DNA of 64,000 nucleotides, from positions 1,798,001-1,862,000 of the forward strand of contig NZ_JASTLC010000001.1 in NCBI RefSeq assembly GCF_030499575.1. The letters run 5' to 3'. Of this stretch, positions 27,248 to 37,090 are shown one piece after another. The stretch's first letter is position 1, and each line of letters opens with the position of its first letter. A program made the position numbers and the translations under genes. The notes beneath the pieces were generated by a model. That model searched no databases. It had not been told where the DNA came from and was given only the letters and a program-made list of their open reading frames with translations. This DNA is from Streptomyces sp. DG2A-72. Its GTDB lineage: Bacteria; Actinomycetota; Actinomycetes; Streptomycetales; Streptomycetaceae.

Positions 27248-28288
27248 ATGGAGACGAGCACCGAGGGCGCGGCGGAGGCCCACAGCGGCGGTAGGACGGC
27301 GGCGGCCGAGGCGGCGGTCGCGGCCATACCGCATGCGCGACCGCAGGCCGAGCCACCCGTCTCCGCGCCTGCCGAGCCCGCGGCGCAGCCGGCCGGGTCG
27401 CCCTCGGGGGCGCCCGCCTCCCCGCCGCTGCGCCAGGCCGCGCCCCCGGCCTCCCTCTCCCCTTCGCGCGCCAGTGACTTCATGCAGTGCCCGCTGCTGT
27501 ACCGGCTGCGGGTGATCGACCGGCTGCCCGAGAAGCCGAGTGCGGCGGCGACGCGGGGCACCTTGGTGCATGCGGTGCTGGAGCGGCTGTTCGACGCCCC
27601 GGCCGCGGAGCGTACGGCGCCGCGGGCGAAGTCGCTGGTGCCGGGGCAGTGGGAGCGGCTGCGGGAGAGCCGGCCGGAGGTGGTGGAGCTGTTCGCGGAC
27701 GATCCGGAGGGCGAGCGGCTGGCGCGCTGGCTGGGTGAGGCGGAGCAGTTGGTGGAGCGCTGGTTCACGCTGGAGGATCCGACGCGGCTGGAGCCGGCCG
27801 AGCGGGAGCTGTTCGTCGAGGCGGAGCTGGATTCGGGGCTCAGGCTGCGCGGGATCATCGACCGGGTGGATGTGGCGCCGACGGGTGAGGTGCGGATCGT
27901 CGACTACAAGACGGGCAAGGCGCCCCGGCCCGAGTACGCCGAGGGTGCGCTGTTCCAGATGAAGTTCTACGCGCTGGTGGTGTGGCGGCTGAAGAAGGTC
28001 GTGCCGCGGCGGCTGCAGCTGGTCTATCTCGGCAGCGGTGATGTGCTGACGTACGACCCGGTCCTCGCCGATCTGGAGCGGGTGGAGCGCAAGCTGCTGG
28101 CGCTGTGGGAGGCGATCCGGCTGGCGACGGAGACGGGTGACTGGCGGCCGCGGCCGACGAAGCTGTGCGGCTGGTGCGACCACCAGGCGGTATGCCCGGA
28201 ATTCGGTGGTACTCCCCCGCCCTATCCGCTGCCGGTCAGGGCGGTCGAGTCGGGCGGTAGCGAGCAGGGCAGAATGGGGCCGGACTAG
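27248..28288 (+). CDS. RecB-family PD-(D/E)XK nuclease with Fe-S cluster motif
   Basis: 346 residues. Ala/Pro-rich N-terminus (~70), then LSPSRASDFMQCPLLYRLR and the nuclease core GIIDRVD...VRIVDYKTGK (D, D-x-K catalytic residues). A lone cysteine in MQCP plus CGWCDHQAVC near the C-terminus match the four ligands of the AddB/Cas4-type 4Fe-4S cluster. Stand-alone exonuclease of the AddB-C-terminal/Cas4 kind; no helicase or CRISPR genes adjoin. Divergent from the M50 gene; 14 bp before the response regulator, so the two are co-transcribed. Confidence 0.9.
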   Translation: METSTEGAAEAHSGGRTAAAEAAVAAIPHARPQAEPPVSAPAEPAAQPAGSPSGAPASPPLRQAAPPASLSPSRASDFMQCPLLYRLRVIDRLPEKPSAAATRGTLVHAVLERLFDAPAAERTAPRAKSLVPGQWERLRESRPEVVELFADDPEGERLARWLGEAEQLVERWFTLEDPTRLEPAERELFVEAELDSGLRLRGIIDRVDVAPTGEVRIVDYKTGKAPRPEYAEGALFQMKFYALVVWRLKKVVPRRLQLVYLGSGDVLTYDPVLADLERVERKLLALWEAIRLATETGDWRPRPTKLCGWCDHQAVCPEFGGTPPPYPLPVRAVESGGSEQGRMGPD

Positions 28289-28302
28289 CGAAGGAGACTT
28301 AC

Positions 28303-28974
28303 GTGGCCATCCGCGTCCTACTGGTCGACGACCAGCCGCTGCTGCGTACCGGCTTCCGGATGATTCTGGAGGCCGAGCAGGACATCGCGGTCGTCGGCGA
28401 GGCCGGAGACGGCCTCCAGGCTCTCGACCAGGTGCGGGCCCTGCAGCCCGATGTGGTTCTGATGGACATCCGTATGCCGCGGATGGACGGTGTGGAGGCG
28501 ACCCGGCAGATCACCGGGCCGGGGCGGGACGGACCGGCCAAGGTGCTGGTGCTGACCACCTTCGACCTCGACGAGTATGTGGTGGAGGCGCTGAAGGCGG
28601 GGGCCAGCGGGTTTCTGCTGAAGGACGCCCCGGCCAATGAGCTGGTGCAGGCGATCCGGGTGGTTGCGGCGGGCGAGGCGATGCTGGCGCCGAGCATCAC
28701 GCGCCGGCTGCTCGACAAGTACGCCACGCATCTGCCCTCCGGCGAAGAGCCCGTGCCGGACACGCTGCACACGCTCACCGAGCGTGAGGTGGAGGTGCTG
28801 AAGCTGGTGGCGCGCGGGCTGTCGAACGCGGAGATCGCGGCGGACCTGTTCGTCAGCGAGACCACGGTCAAGACGCATGTCGGGCACGTCCTGACCAAGC
28901 TGGGGCTGCGTGACCGGGTGCAGGCCGCGGTGTATGCGTACGAGAGCGGACTGGTGCGCCCGGGAGCGCAGTAG
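28303..28974 (+). CDS. NarL/FixJ-family response regulator (orphan)
   Basis: 223 residues. Receiver domain with acidic pocket DD (9-10), phospho-acceptor D55 in VVLMDIRMP, switch T in LVLTTFD and K in FLLKDAP; C-terminal LuxR-type helix-turn-helix (LTEREVEVLKLVARGLSNAEIA). GTG start with AAGGAG upstream. No histidine kinase is encoded nearby, so its kinase is elsewhere. Downstream is a very strong bidirectional terminator. Confidence 0.94.
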   Translation: MAIRVLLVDDQPLLRTGFRMILEAEQDIAVVGEAGDGLQALDQVRALQPDVVLMDIRMPRMDGVEATRQITGPGRDGPAKVLVLTTFDLDEYVVEALKAGASGFLLKDAPANELVQAIRVVAAGEAMLAPSITRRLLDKYATHLPSGEEPVPDTLHTLTEREVEVLKLVARGLSNAEIAADLFVSETTVKTHVGHVLTKLGLRDRVQAAVYAYESGLVRPGAQ

Positions 28975-28989
28975 CCGAGTGTCCTACGA

Positions 28990-29029
28990 CGCCGAGGGCG
29001 CCCCTTCACCGGAAGGGGCGCCCTCGGCG
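28990..29029. terminator. Bidirectional terminator
   Basis: 18-bp perfect stem (28990-29007 with 29012-29029), loop ACCG, between convergent response regulator and solute-binding protein genes. Confidence 0.9.
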
Positions 29030-29045
29030 TTCGTGCCGCCTTGGG

Positions 29046-30626
29046 TCAGTCCTTGCTGAGTTCCCAGAACCGGAACACGGTCGAGGCATCGAGGCAGTAC
29101 TCGAGGCCGTAGACGTTGTCGCGGGTGACGGCGTACTGCTTGCCCTGCCACAGCGGCAGCACGGGCACGTCGTCGGCGACGATGTCCTGGAGCCGGCCGT
29201 AGTCGGAGTCGGTCGCGGCACGGTCGCTCTCGGACGCGGTGCGCGGGATGAGCGTGCCGGTGATCGTGCTGTTGGTGTAGTTGTTGCTCAGCACGTTGCC
29301 CTCGCCGAAGAAGGGGCCGGTGAAGTTGTCGGCGTCCGGGTAGTCCGGGACCCAGCCCTTCACGTAAACGCCGTACTTGCCGTCGGCTATGTCCTGCTCG
29401 TACTGGTCGAACGCCACGGACCGGACGTCGGCGTCGAACAGGCCGCTGGCGTTGAGCTGGTCGGCGATCGCCTTGAGCTCGTCGTCGGTGGCGGGGCCGT
29501 AGCGGGACGGGGTCGACCAGAGGGTCAGCTTGACCTTGTCGGTGATGCCGTCGGCGCTCAGGGCTGCGGCTGCCTTGGCCTTGGAGGGCTTGGCGCCGTA
29601 GGTGTCGAAGAAGGCCGTGTTGTGGCCGGCGATACCGGCCGGGATGATCGAGTACAGCGGGGTCGCGGTGCCCTTGTAGACGTCCTTCATCAGGGCGTCA
29701 CGGTCGAGCAGGTAAGCGATGGCCTTGCGGACACCGAGCTTTCCGGTGACCGGGTCGTCCATGTTGAAGACCAGGTGCTGGACCTCGGCGCTGTTGCCGT
29801 CGACGATCTCGACGCCCGAGCCGGGGTCGGCCTTCTCGATGTCGGCGATGTCGCTCGCGGCGAGGCCTCGGTAGGCGATGTCGACCTTCTTGTCGAGCAG
29901 GGCCGTCTTCAGCGCGGTCTGGTCGCCGTGGAAGAACTTGAGGGTGACCCCGGAGTTCTGTACCTCGGCGGTGCCCTTGTAGTGCTCGTTGACCGAGAAG
30001 ACGGCTTCGTCCTCGCTGAAGGAGTCGAGCTTGTACGGGCCGGAGCCGACCGCCTCGCCGTCCTTGCGCAGGCCGCTCGCCTCGTACGACTTGTGGTCGA
30101 CGATGGAGCCGGCGCCGGAGGCGATCTTGCTCGGGAAGGTGGCGTCCGCGGTGTTGAGGCGGAAGACGACCGTCTTCTCGTCCGGCGTCTCGACCTTCTC
30201 GAGCATGGGGAACATGATCGCGGGGCCGGCCTCGTCGTTGATCTTCAGCATGCGGTCGAAGGAGAACTTCACGTCCTCCGAGGTGAGCGCGTCACCGTTG
30301 CTGAACTTCAGACCGTCCTTCAGCGTGCACTGGTAGACCCTGGTCGAGGTGTCCGTGAAGGCACACTCCTCGGCGGCCTCCGGCTGCGGTTCGGTGGCTC
30401 CCTTGGGGAAGCTCAGCAGCGACTGGAAGACGTTGTTGAACAACAGCCAGGATCCTGGGTCGTAGCCGGAGGCGGGGTCGGTGGCCAGGACGTCGTCGGA
30501 CATCCCCATGACCACGGAGGAGCCTTCGCTCCCCGAGTCCCCGTTCTCTGTTCCGCATCCGGTCAGCAGTCCGGAGGCCAGTCCCGCCACGATCGGCAGG
30601 ACCGGCCACTGGTTACGCATATTCAC
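29046..30626 (-). CDS. ABC solute-binding lipoprotein, peptide/nickel family (SBP_bac_5)
   Basis: 526 residues. Lipobox LLTGC (C24), then a family-5 binding fold: YQCTLKDGLKFSNGDALTSEDVKFSFDR is the characteristic N-lobe stretch, and VPVLPLWQGKQYAV the C-lobe one. It would capture oligopeptides or similar ligands outside the membrane. No permease or ATPase gene is adjacent. It is a close paralogue of the next gene upstream (67-bp gap), sharing the WQGKQY and CTLxxGLKF segments. GTG at 30626 used; ATG at 30620 is equally plausible. Confidence 0.9.
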   Translation of the reverse strand: MNMRNQWPVLPIVAGLASGLLTGCGTENGDSGSEGSSVVMGMSDDVLATDPASGYDPGSWLLFNNVFQSLLSFPKGATEPQPEAAEECAFTDTSTRVYQCTLKDGLKFSNGDALTSEDVKFSFDRMLKINDEAGPAIMFPMLEKVETPDEKTVVFRLNTADATFPSKIASGAGSIVDHKSYEASGLRKDGEAVGSGPYKLDSFSEDEAVFSVNEHYKGTAEVQNSGVTLKFFHGDQTALKTALLDKKVDIAYRGLAASDIADIEKADPGSGVEIVDGNSAEVQHLVFNMDDPVTGKLGVRKAIAYLLDRDALMKDVYKGTATPLYSIIPAGIAGHNTAFFDTYGAKPSKAKAAAALSADGITDKVKLTLWSTPSRYGPATDDELKAIADQLNASGLFDADVRSVAFDQYEQDIADGKYGVYVKGWVPDYPDADNFTGPFFGEGNVLSNNYTNSTITGTLIPRTASESDRAATDSDYGRLQDIVADDVPVLPLWQGKQYAVTRDNVYGLEYCLDASTVFRFWELSKD

Positions 30627-30693
30627 GTGCAGGTGCCTTGTCGTCGGTTCCGAATTGCGGGGCCGTCGTCCGAGGCCCCGGGCACGGGAGTGG

Positions 30694-32301
30694 TCAGCCG
30701 CTGACTCCGCGGCCGAGCTCCCACAGCTGAAGCGTGGAGGAGGAGTTGAGGGCGTAGGCGGTGCCCGTGATGTCGCTGCGGGCGGCGACGTACTGCTTGC
30801 CCTGCCACAGCGGCAGCAGGGGTACGTCGTCGGCGACGACGGACTGGATTTCCGTCAGGCTCTTGACGGCGGAGAGCCGGTCGGCCTCGCGGCGCGACTC
30901 CGGGATCAGCGTGCTGCGGATCTCGCCGTTGGCGTACGGCGAGCCGAGGGTGTTGTCCTTGTCGAGGAACGGCGCGAGGTAGTTGTCGGCGTCCGGGAAG
31001 TCCGGGAACCAGCCCATGCCGTAGACGTCGTACTCGCCCTTCTGCTCGGCGGGGCGGAAGGTCTCCCAGGGGGTGCCTTCGATCTGGACGTCGAACAGGC
31101 CGCTGTCGTTGAGCTGCTTCTGGAGCAGCTCGAACTCCTCCTTGGTGGCCGGGCCGTAGTGGTCGGTCGTGTAGTGGAGGGTCAGCTTCACCGGGGTGGT
31201 GATGTCGGCCTTGGTCAGCATGGCCTTGGCCTTGGCCACGCTGGGGTCGCCGTACTTGTTGAAGAACGAGTTGGAGTGGCCGGTGATGCTGGCCGGGACC
31301 ATCGAGTACAGGGGCTCCGCCTGGTCGCCGTACACCTTGGAGACCAGCGCGGCGCGATCGATGACCTGGGCCATCGCCTGGCGTACGGCCTTGGTCTTCA
31401 CGGTCGGGGCGTCGGTGTTGAAGCCGAGATAGCGGATTTCCAGGCCTGGCATCTCGACCAGGTCCTCGTCGGTGCCCGCGGCGGCGTTGGAGAGCTTGTC
31501 GATCTGCTTCGGCGACATGGTGCGCGTCATCACGTCGATGTCACCGTCGTCGAGCGCGGTGCCCATCTTGCCGGCGTCGGCGAAGGAGCGCAGTTCGACC
31601 TTGTCGTTGTTCACCTTCAACGTCCCCTTGTAGTTGGGGTTCTTGGTGAACACGGCCTTGACCAGCTCGTCGTTCTTGACCTCGGACTCGAAGGTGTACG
31701 GGCCGGAGCCGTCGACCGCGAAGCCGTCGCGCAGCTTGTTCTTCTCGTAGTCGTCGGGGTTGACGATGCCGGCGACCGGCGTCGACAGCTTGAACGGGAA
31801 GGTGGCGTCGGCGGTCTTGAGGTGGAAGATCACCTCGCGGTCGCCCTGCGTCTCGACGGTGTCGATGGTGGACAGCAGCGCGAACACACCGCTGTCGGCC
31901 TTGATCGACAGGGCGCGGTCGATGGAGTACTTCACGTCGGCCGCCGTGACGGGAGCACCGTTGGCAAACTTGAGGCCTTCGCGGAGTGTGCAGACGTAGC
32001 GCTCGTTGCCGGTGTCGGTGAAGCCGCACTTCTCGGCGGCCTCGGGCACCGGTTCGCCCCCGCCGCGGGGCTGGATCATCAGCGTCTGCACGGTCTGACG
32101 CAGGACGTTCCAGGTGCCGATGTCGTAGGCGTACGCCGGGTCGAGGGGCGCGGGGGTTTCCGTCGAGGCACTGAACCGGTCGGTGGTACCGACGACGATC
32201 GCGTCACCGCCGCCGCTGCCGCTGCCCGACCCGCCGCAGGCTGCGAGCACCGGCGCGAGCAGGCCGATGACGGCCGGTAGCACCAAAGTCTTGCGGTTCA
32301 T
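30694..32301 (-). CDS. ABC solute-binding lipoprotein, peptide/nickel family (SBP_bac_5)
   Basis: 535 residues. Lipobox VLAAC (C22) after MNRKTLVLPAVIGLLAP; SBP_bac_5 signatures YVCTLREGLKFANGAPVTAAD and VPLLPLWQGKQYVAA. Paralogue of the downstream gene, from a tandem duplication with divergence; both lack cognate permeases here. The ATG at 32301 has GGAG ~10 bp upstream; the longer frame was rejected because it would precede the signal peptide. Ligand unknown. Confidence 0.9.
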   Translation of the reverse strand: MNRKTLVLPAVIGLLAPVLAACGGSGSGSGGGDAIVVGTTDRFSASTETPAPLDPAYAYDIGTWNVLRQTVQTLMIQPRGGGEPVPEAAEKCGFTDTGNERYVCTLREGLKFANGAPVTAADVKYSIDRALSIKADSGVFALLSTIDTVETQGDREVIFHLKTADATFPFKLSTPVAGIVNPDDYEKNKLRDGFAVDGSGPYTFESEVKNDELVKAVFTKNPNYKGTLKVNNDKVELRSFADAGKMGTALDDGDIDVMTRTMSPKQIDKLSNAAAGTDEDLVEMPGLEIRYLGFNTDAPTVKTKAVRQAMAQVIDRAALVSKVYGDQAEPLYSMVPASITGHSNSFFNKYGDPSVAKAKAMLTKADITTPVKLTLHYTTDHYGPATKEEFELLQKQLNDSGLFDVQIEGTPWETFRPAEQKGEYDVYGMGWFPDFPDADNYLAPFLDKDNTLGSPYANGEIRSTLIPESRREADRLSAVKSLTEIQSVVADDVPLLPLWQGKQYVAARSDITGTAYALNSSSTLQLWELGRGVSG

Positions 32302-32723
32302 GCTCGAGTTTCTCCAGAGCTGTGAGTCCGTGTACCCGGCATGCAGGGGTGTAGCAGCGGGGCACGGGGGTAGTGGCGATGTTCTCGCGACGACATTAGT
32401 CCGCACCTGCACAAGGCTTGGCCGCACCCGGAGTTGAGAGCCCATCACGCAGTGAAACCGGCTGTCGACGCACCGAAAACCCGACAGCGGAAGGATTCGT
32501 GCAGCATCCCCCCAATCGGGACACAAGGCCCCGGCCCCAGCCGTCGAATTGGGGACGAGCCGCACACGTTGACGCCTCTGTCGACCCCCCGAGGAGTGGG
32601 GAACGTCACATTCTCAATGGCCTGCGCGAGGGCCGGAATTCGACCATCCAGCGCCGTGTGAATTCTTTTACCAGTGCCCGCATGGAATTCCCGCGCTATC
32701 GGTGCCGCACGCTCGGTGAACGC
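32302..32723. other. Intergenic region upstream of the second binding-protein gene
   Basis: 422 bp between the leftward lipoprotein gene start and the end of the leftward HAD gene. It should contain the lipoprotein promoter. Somewhat lower GC in places; no gene, hairpin or repeat recognised. Confidence 0.5.
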
Positions 32724-33425
32724 CTAGCCCATTTCCGTCATCAGCCCGTGCAGAAATGCCAGGTCGACCTCTTCCAGCGAGGTCACGACGGTGCGCCGGG
32801 CGGCCGGGGCGATGGGCGCCACCGAGGGCACGGCCACCACCTGGCAGCCGGCGGCCTCGGCCGCCGCCACACCGGTCGCGGTGTCCTCGATGACCGCGCA
32901 TCTGGCCGGATCCACGCCGAGCCCGGCCGCCGCGGACAAGTACGGCTCCGGATCCGGCTTGGTGCGCCGCACCTCGTCCCCGGCGACCGTCAGGGCGAAG
33001 TGGTGGGCGCCGAGCGAGGAGAGCACCCGGTCGATGATGCGCCGGTGCGAGGCGGAGACCAGGGCGGTCGGGATCTCGTACGCCGACAACTCGCCCAGCA
33101 GCCGGGCGGCACCCGGCATCAGCGGCAGGGCGCGGTCGATACGGTCCTCGAAGCCCTGGTTGAGCAGGACGGTGAGCTCGGCGAGGGTGATGTCGGCGCC
33201 GGTGGCCTCGATCAGGAACCCCGCGCTGCGGCTCATCGGGCCGCCGACCACGACATGGCGCCAGGAGTCGTCGAGGGCATGGCCGAGACCGGCGAAGATC
33301 TCGACCTCGACGTCCCACCAGAAGCCCTCGGTGTCCACCAAGGTGCCGTCCATGTCGAGGAGCACGGCCTGAAGTGCCGACCCTTCGGCCGTTCGGGTTC
33401 CGAGCGCGGGGACCGTGCTGGTCAT
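32724..33425 (-). CDS. HAD-superfamily phosphatase
   Basis: 233 residues. Motif I LLDMDGTLVDTE (nucleophile and acid/base Asp), motif II ALVSASH, motif III K in RRTKPDPEPY and motif IV VIEDTATG; a helical cap of ~70 residues (subfamily I). Beta-phosphoglucomutase/phosphoglycolate-phosphatase-like; substrate not predictable. It follows metH on the same strand beyond a terminator, so some readthrough is possible. Confidence 0.9.
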   Translation of the reverse strand: MTSTVPALGTRTAEGSALQAVLLDMDGTLVDTEGFWWDVEVEIFAGLGHALDDSWRHVVVGGPMSRSAGFLIEATGADITLAELTVLLNQGFEDRIDRALPLMPGAARLLGELSAYEIPTALVSASHRRIIDRVLSSLGAHHFALTVAGDEVRRTKPDPEPYLSAAAGLGVDPARCAVIEDTATGVAAAEAAGCQVVAVPSVAPIAPAARRTVVTSLEEVDLAFLHGLMTEMG

Positions 33426-33450
33426 CCGGCCTACCTCCTTGAGGGACGAT

Positions 33451-33481
33451 CAGGCCGGTTCCCGAAAAGGGAACCGGCCTG
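33451..33481 (-). terminator. Intrinsic terminator after metH
   Basis: 13-bp perfect stem CAGGCCGGTTCCC (33451-33463)/GGGAACCGGCCTG (33469-33481), loop GAAAA, between the metH stop and the HAD start. Confidence 0.85.
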
Positions 33482-33577
33482 CGGTGGACCGACTAGTGTA
33501 CGACGTCTTCGATCAGCGTGCTCGATGGTCCTAGAGGACGTCTGAACCCGCAGGTCAGCGGGTACGGCGCCGCCTGG

Positions 33578-36500
33578 TCACCGGGCGTTGAAGTACTTCG
33601 CCTCCGGGTGGTGGATCACGATGGCGTCCGTGGACTGCTCCGGGTGCAGCTGGAACTCCTCGGAGAGCTGGACGCCGATGCGCTCCGGCTCCAGCAGCTC
33701 GGCGATCTTGGCGCGGTCCTCCAGGTCGGGGCAGGCGCCGTAGCCCAGCGAGAAGCGGGCGCCGCGGTACTTCAGCGCGAACATGTCCTCGACGTCGGCC
33801 GGGTCCTCACCGGCGAAGCCCAGCTCGGACCGCACGCGCGCGTGCCAGTACTCCGCCAGCGCCTCGGCCAACTGCACGGACAGCCCGTGCAGTTCGAGGT
33901 AGTCGCGGTAGGAGTCGGACGCGAACAGCTTCGCGGTCTCCTCACCGATCCGCGAGCCCACGGTGACGACCTGGAGGCCTACGACGTCGGTCTCGCCGGA
34001 CTCCTCCGGGCGGAAGAAGTCCGCCAGGCACAGATGCCGGCCGCGGCGCTGGCGCGGGAAGGTGAAGCGGGTGCGCTCGTTGCCGTCGTCGTCCAGGAGG
34101 ATCAGGTCGTCGTCCTTGGACACGCACGGGAAGTAGCCGTAGACGACGGCCGCTTCCAGCAGGTTCTCGGTCTGCAGCTTGTCCAGCAGGCCACGCAGCC
34201 GCGGGCGGCCCTCGGTCTCGACGAGTTCCTGGTACGACGGCCCGTCCCCGGTGCGGGCTTCCTTCAGGCCCCACTGCCCCTTGAAGAGAGCGCCCTCGTC
34301 GAGCCAGGAGGCGTACTCCTTGAGCTGGATGCCCTTGATGACGCGGGTGCCCCAGAACGGCGGCGTGGGCACGGGGTTGTCGGTGGCGACGTCGGAGCGG
34401 ACGTGCCCCTCCTCCGGGCGCTCCTCGACCTGGACGGTGGCCGCCCGCACCCGGCGCTGCTTCAGCTCGGGCAGCTTCGCGCCGGGCACGCCCCGCTTGA
34501 CGCCGATGAGGGCGTCCATGAGGCGCAGGCCCTCGAACGCGTCGCGGGCGTAGCGGACTTCGCCCTCGTAGATCTCGTGCAGATCCTGCTCGACGTAGGC
34601 GCGGGTGAGCGCGGCGCCGCCGAGAATGACCGGGTAATCGGCCGCCAGCTTGCGCTGGTTGAGCTCCTCCAGGTTCTCCTTCATGATCACCGTGGACTTG
34701 ACCAGGAGGCCGGACATGCCGATGACATCGGCCCGGTGTTCCTCGGCGGCCTCCAGGATCGCGGAGACGGGCTGCTTGATGCCCAGATTGACCACGGTGT
34801 AGCCGTTGTTGGACAGGATGATGTCGACGAGGTTCTTGCCGATGTCGTGTACGTCGCCGCGCACGGTCGCCAGCACGATGGTGCCCTTGCCCTCGTCGTC
34901 CGTCTTCTCCATGTGCGGCTCGAGGTAGGCCACCGCCGTCTTCATGACCTCGGCGGACTGCAGCACGAACGGCAGCTGCATCTGTCCGGAGCCGAACAGT
35001 TCACCGACGACCTTCATGCCGTCCAGCAGCGTCTCGTTGACGATGTCCAGGGCGGGGCGCTCCTGGAGAGCGTCGTCCAGGTCCTGTTCGAGGCCGTTCT
35101 TCTCGCCGTCGATGATGCGGCGCTTGAGGCGCTCGTTCAGCGGCAGGGCGGCCAGTTCCTCGGCACGGCCCGCCTTCAGGGACTTGGTGGTGGCGCCCTC
35201 GAACAGGGCCATGAGCTTCTGCAGCGGGTCGTAGCCCTCGGCGCGGCGGTCGTAGATCAGGTCGAGGGCCGTGGTGACCTCTTCCTCGGTGAAGCGGGCG
35301 ATCGGCAGGATCTTCGACGCGTGCACGATCGCCGAGTCCAGGCCCGCCTTCACGCACTCGTCCAGGAAGACGGAGTTGAGCAGCATGCGGGCGGCCGGGT
35401 TCAGGCCGAAGGAGATGTTCGACAGGCCCAGCGTGGTCTGCACGTCCGGGTGGCGGCGCTTGAGCCCGCGGATCGCCTCGATGGTGGCGATGCCGTCCCT
35501 GCGGGACTCCTCCTGACCGGTGCAGATGGTGAAGGTCAGGGTGTCGATGAGGATGTCCGACTCGTGGATGCCCCAGTTGCCGGTCAGGTCGGCGATCAGC
35601 CGCTCGGCGATCGCGACCTTGTGCTCCGGCGTACGGGCCTGCCCCTCCTCGTCGATGGTCAGCGCGATCAGCGCGGCGCCGTGCTCCTGGGCCAGCTTGG
35701 TGACCTTGGCGAAGCGGGACTCGGGGCCGTCGCCGTCCTCGTAGTTCACCGAGTTGATCACCGCGCGCCCGCCGAGCTTCTCCAGCCCGGCCCGGATCAC
35801 GTCCACCTCGGTGGAGTCCAGCACGATCGGCAGTGTGGAGGCGGTGGCGAAGCGGCCCGCCAGCTCCTCCATGTCGGCGACGCCATCACGGCCGACGTAG
35901 TCCACGCACAGGTCCAGCATGTGCGCGCCCTCGCGGATCTGCTCACGGGCCATCTCCACGCAGTCGTCCCAGCGGGCGTCCAGCATCGCCTCGCGGAACT
36001 TCTTCGACCCGTTGGCGTTCGTCCGCTCGCCGATCGCCATGTACGCGGTGTCCTGCCGGAACGGCACCGTCTGGTACAGGGAGGCGGCACCCGGCTCCGG
36101 GCGCGGGTTCCGCTCGGTGGGGGTGACCTCGCGGACGCGTTCGACGACCTGGCGCAGATGCTCGGGGGTGGTGCCGCAGCAGCCGCCGATCAGGGAGAGA
36201 CCGTATTCGCGTACGAAGGTCGCCTGGGCGTCGGCGAGCTCCGGGGCCGTCAGCGGGTAGTGGGCGCCGTCCTTGCCCAGCACCGGCAGGCCGGCGTTCG
36301 GCATGCACGACAGCGGGATGCGGGAGTGGCGGGCCAGGTAGCGCAGGTGCTCACTCATCTCGGCCGGGCCGGTGGCGCAGTTCAGGCCGATCATGTCGAT
36401 GCCGAGCGGCTCGAGGGCCGTCAGCGCGGCGCCGATTTCGGAGCCGAGCAGCATGGTGCCGGTGGTCTCGACGGTCACCGAGACGATCACGGGCACGTTC

Positions 36501-37090
36501 AGGCCGAGGGCGTCGAGGCCGCGGCGGGCACCGAGTACGGCGGCCTTGGTCTGCAGCAGGTCCTGGGTGGTCTCGACGAGCAGCGCGTCGGCGCCTCCCG
36601 CGACCAGGCCCTCGGCGTTCCGCTGGTAGGCGTCGCGCAGGGTGGTGTACGGGGCGTGGCCCAGGGTGGGCAGCTTGGTGCCGGGGCCCATGGAGCCCAG
36701 CACCCAGCGCTGCCGGCCGTCTTTGGCGGCGTACTCGTCGGCCACCTCGCGGGCCACCCGGGCCCCGGCCTCGGACAGCTCGTGGACGCGTTCGGGGATG
36801 TCGTACTCGCCGAGCGCCGAGTGGTTGGCGCCGAACGTGTTCGTCTCGACGCAGTCGACACCCACCGCGAAGTACGCCTCGTGGACGGAGCGGACAATGT
36901 CCGGGCGGGTGACGTTCAGGATCTCGTTACAGCCCTCGAGGTTCTCGAAGTCCTCGAGGGTCGGGTCCTGCGCCTGCAGCATGGTGCCCATCGCACCGTC
37001 GGCGACCACCACACGGGTGGCGAGCGCCTCACGGAGCGCGGACACGCGGGTCCGGCTGTCGGCGGAAGGGGTCAGCGGCGACGAGGCCAT
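33578..37090 (-). CDS. metH: Cobalamin-dependent methionine synthase
   Basis: 1170 residues with the four MetH modules. Homocysteine domain with zinc cysteines GGCCGT (C304, C305) and an earlier cysteine in LNCATG; pterin (methyl-THF) domain (AYMAIGERTNANGSKKF onward); cobalamin domain with DVHDIGKN (axial-ligand H748); C-terminal AdoMet reactivation domain (LAEALAEYWHARVR). Transfers methyl from 5-methyl-THF to homocysteine. ATG at 37090 with GGGAG 8 bp upstream. Divergent from gylR; no cobalamin-riboswitch B12 box was seen in the 309-bp gap. Confidence 0.97.
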   Translation of the reverse strand: MASSPLTPSADSRTRVSALREALATRVVVADGAMGTMLQAQDPTLEDFENLEGCNEILNVTRPDIVRSVHEAYFAVGVDCVETNTFGANHSALGEYDIPERVHELSEAGARVAREVADEYAAKDGRQRWVLGSMGPGTKLPTLGHAPYTTLRDAYQRNAEGLVAGGADALLVETTQDLLQTKAAVLGARRGLDALGLNVPVIVSVTVETTGTMLLGSEIGAALTALEPLGIDMIGLNCATGPAEMSEHLRYLARHSRIPLSCMPNAGLPVLGKDGAHYPLTAPELADAQATFVREYGLSLIGGCCGTTPEHLRQVVERVREVTPTERNPRPEPGAASLYQTVPFRQDTAYMAIGERTNANGSKKFREAMLDARWDDCVEMAREQIREGAHMLDLCVDYVGRDGVADMEELAGRFATASTLPIVLDSTEVDVIRAGLEKLGGRAVINSVNYEDGDGPESRFAKVTKLAQEHGAALIALTIDEEGQARTPEHKVAIAERLIADLTGNWGIHESDILIDTLTFTICTGQEESRRDGIATIEAIRGLKRRHPDVQTTLGLSNISFGLNPAARMLLNSVFLDECVKAGLDSAIVHASKILPIARFTEEEVTTALDLIYDRRAEGYDPLQKLMALFEGATTKSLKAGRAEELAALPLNERLKRRIIDGEKNGLEQDLDDALQERPALDIVNETLLDGMKVVGELFGSGQMQLPFVLQSAEVMKTAVAYLEPHMEKTDDEGKGTIVLATVRGDVHDIGKNLVDIILSNNGYTVVNLGIKQPVSAILEAAEEHRADVIGMSGLLVKSTVIMKENLEELNQRKLAADYPVILGGAALTRAYVEQDLHEIYEGEVRYARDAFEGLRLMDALIGVKRGVPGAKLPELKQRRVRAATVQVEERPEEGHVRSDVATDNPVPTPPFWGTRVIKGIQLKEYASWLDEGALFKGQWGLKEARTGDGPSYQELVETEGRPRLRGLLDKLQTENLLEAAVVYGYFPCVSKDDDLILLDDDGNERTRFTFPRQRRGRHLCLADFFRPEESGETDVVGLQVVTVGSRIGEETAKLFASDSYRDYLELHGLSVQLAEALAEYWHARVRSELGFAGEDPADVEDMFALKYRGARFSLGYGACPDLEDRAKIAELLEPERIGVQLSEEFQLHPEQSTDAIVIHHPEAKYFNAR

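Noticed and set aside
27248..28288. Cas4 or AddB component
   Set aside because: Nuclease and Fe-S motifs fit, but there are no CRISPR or AddA neighbours, so only the family is claimed.
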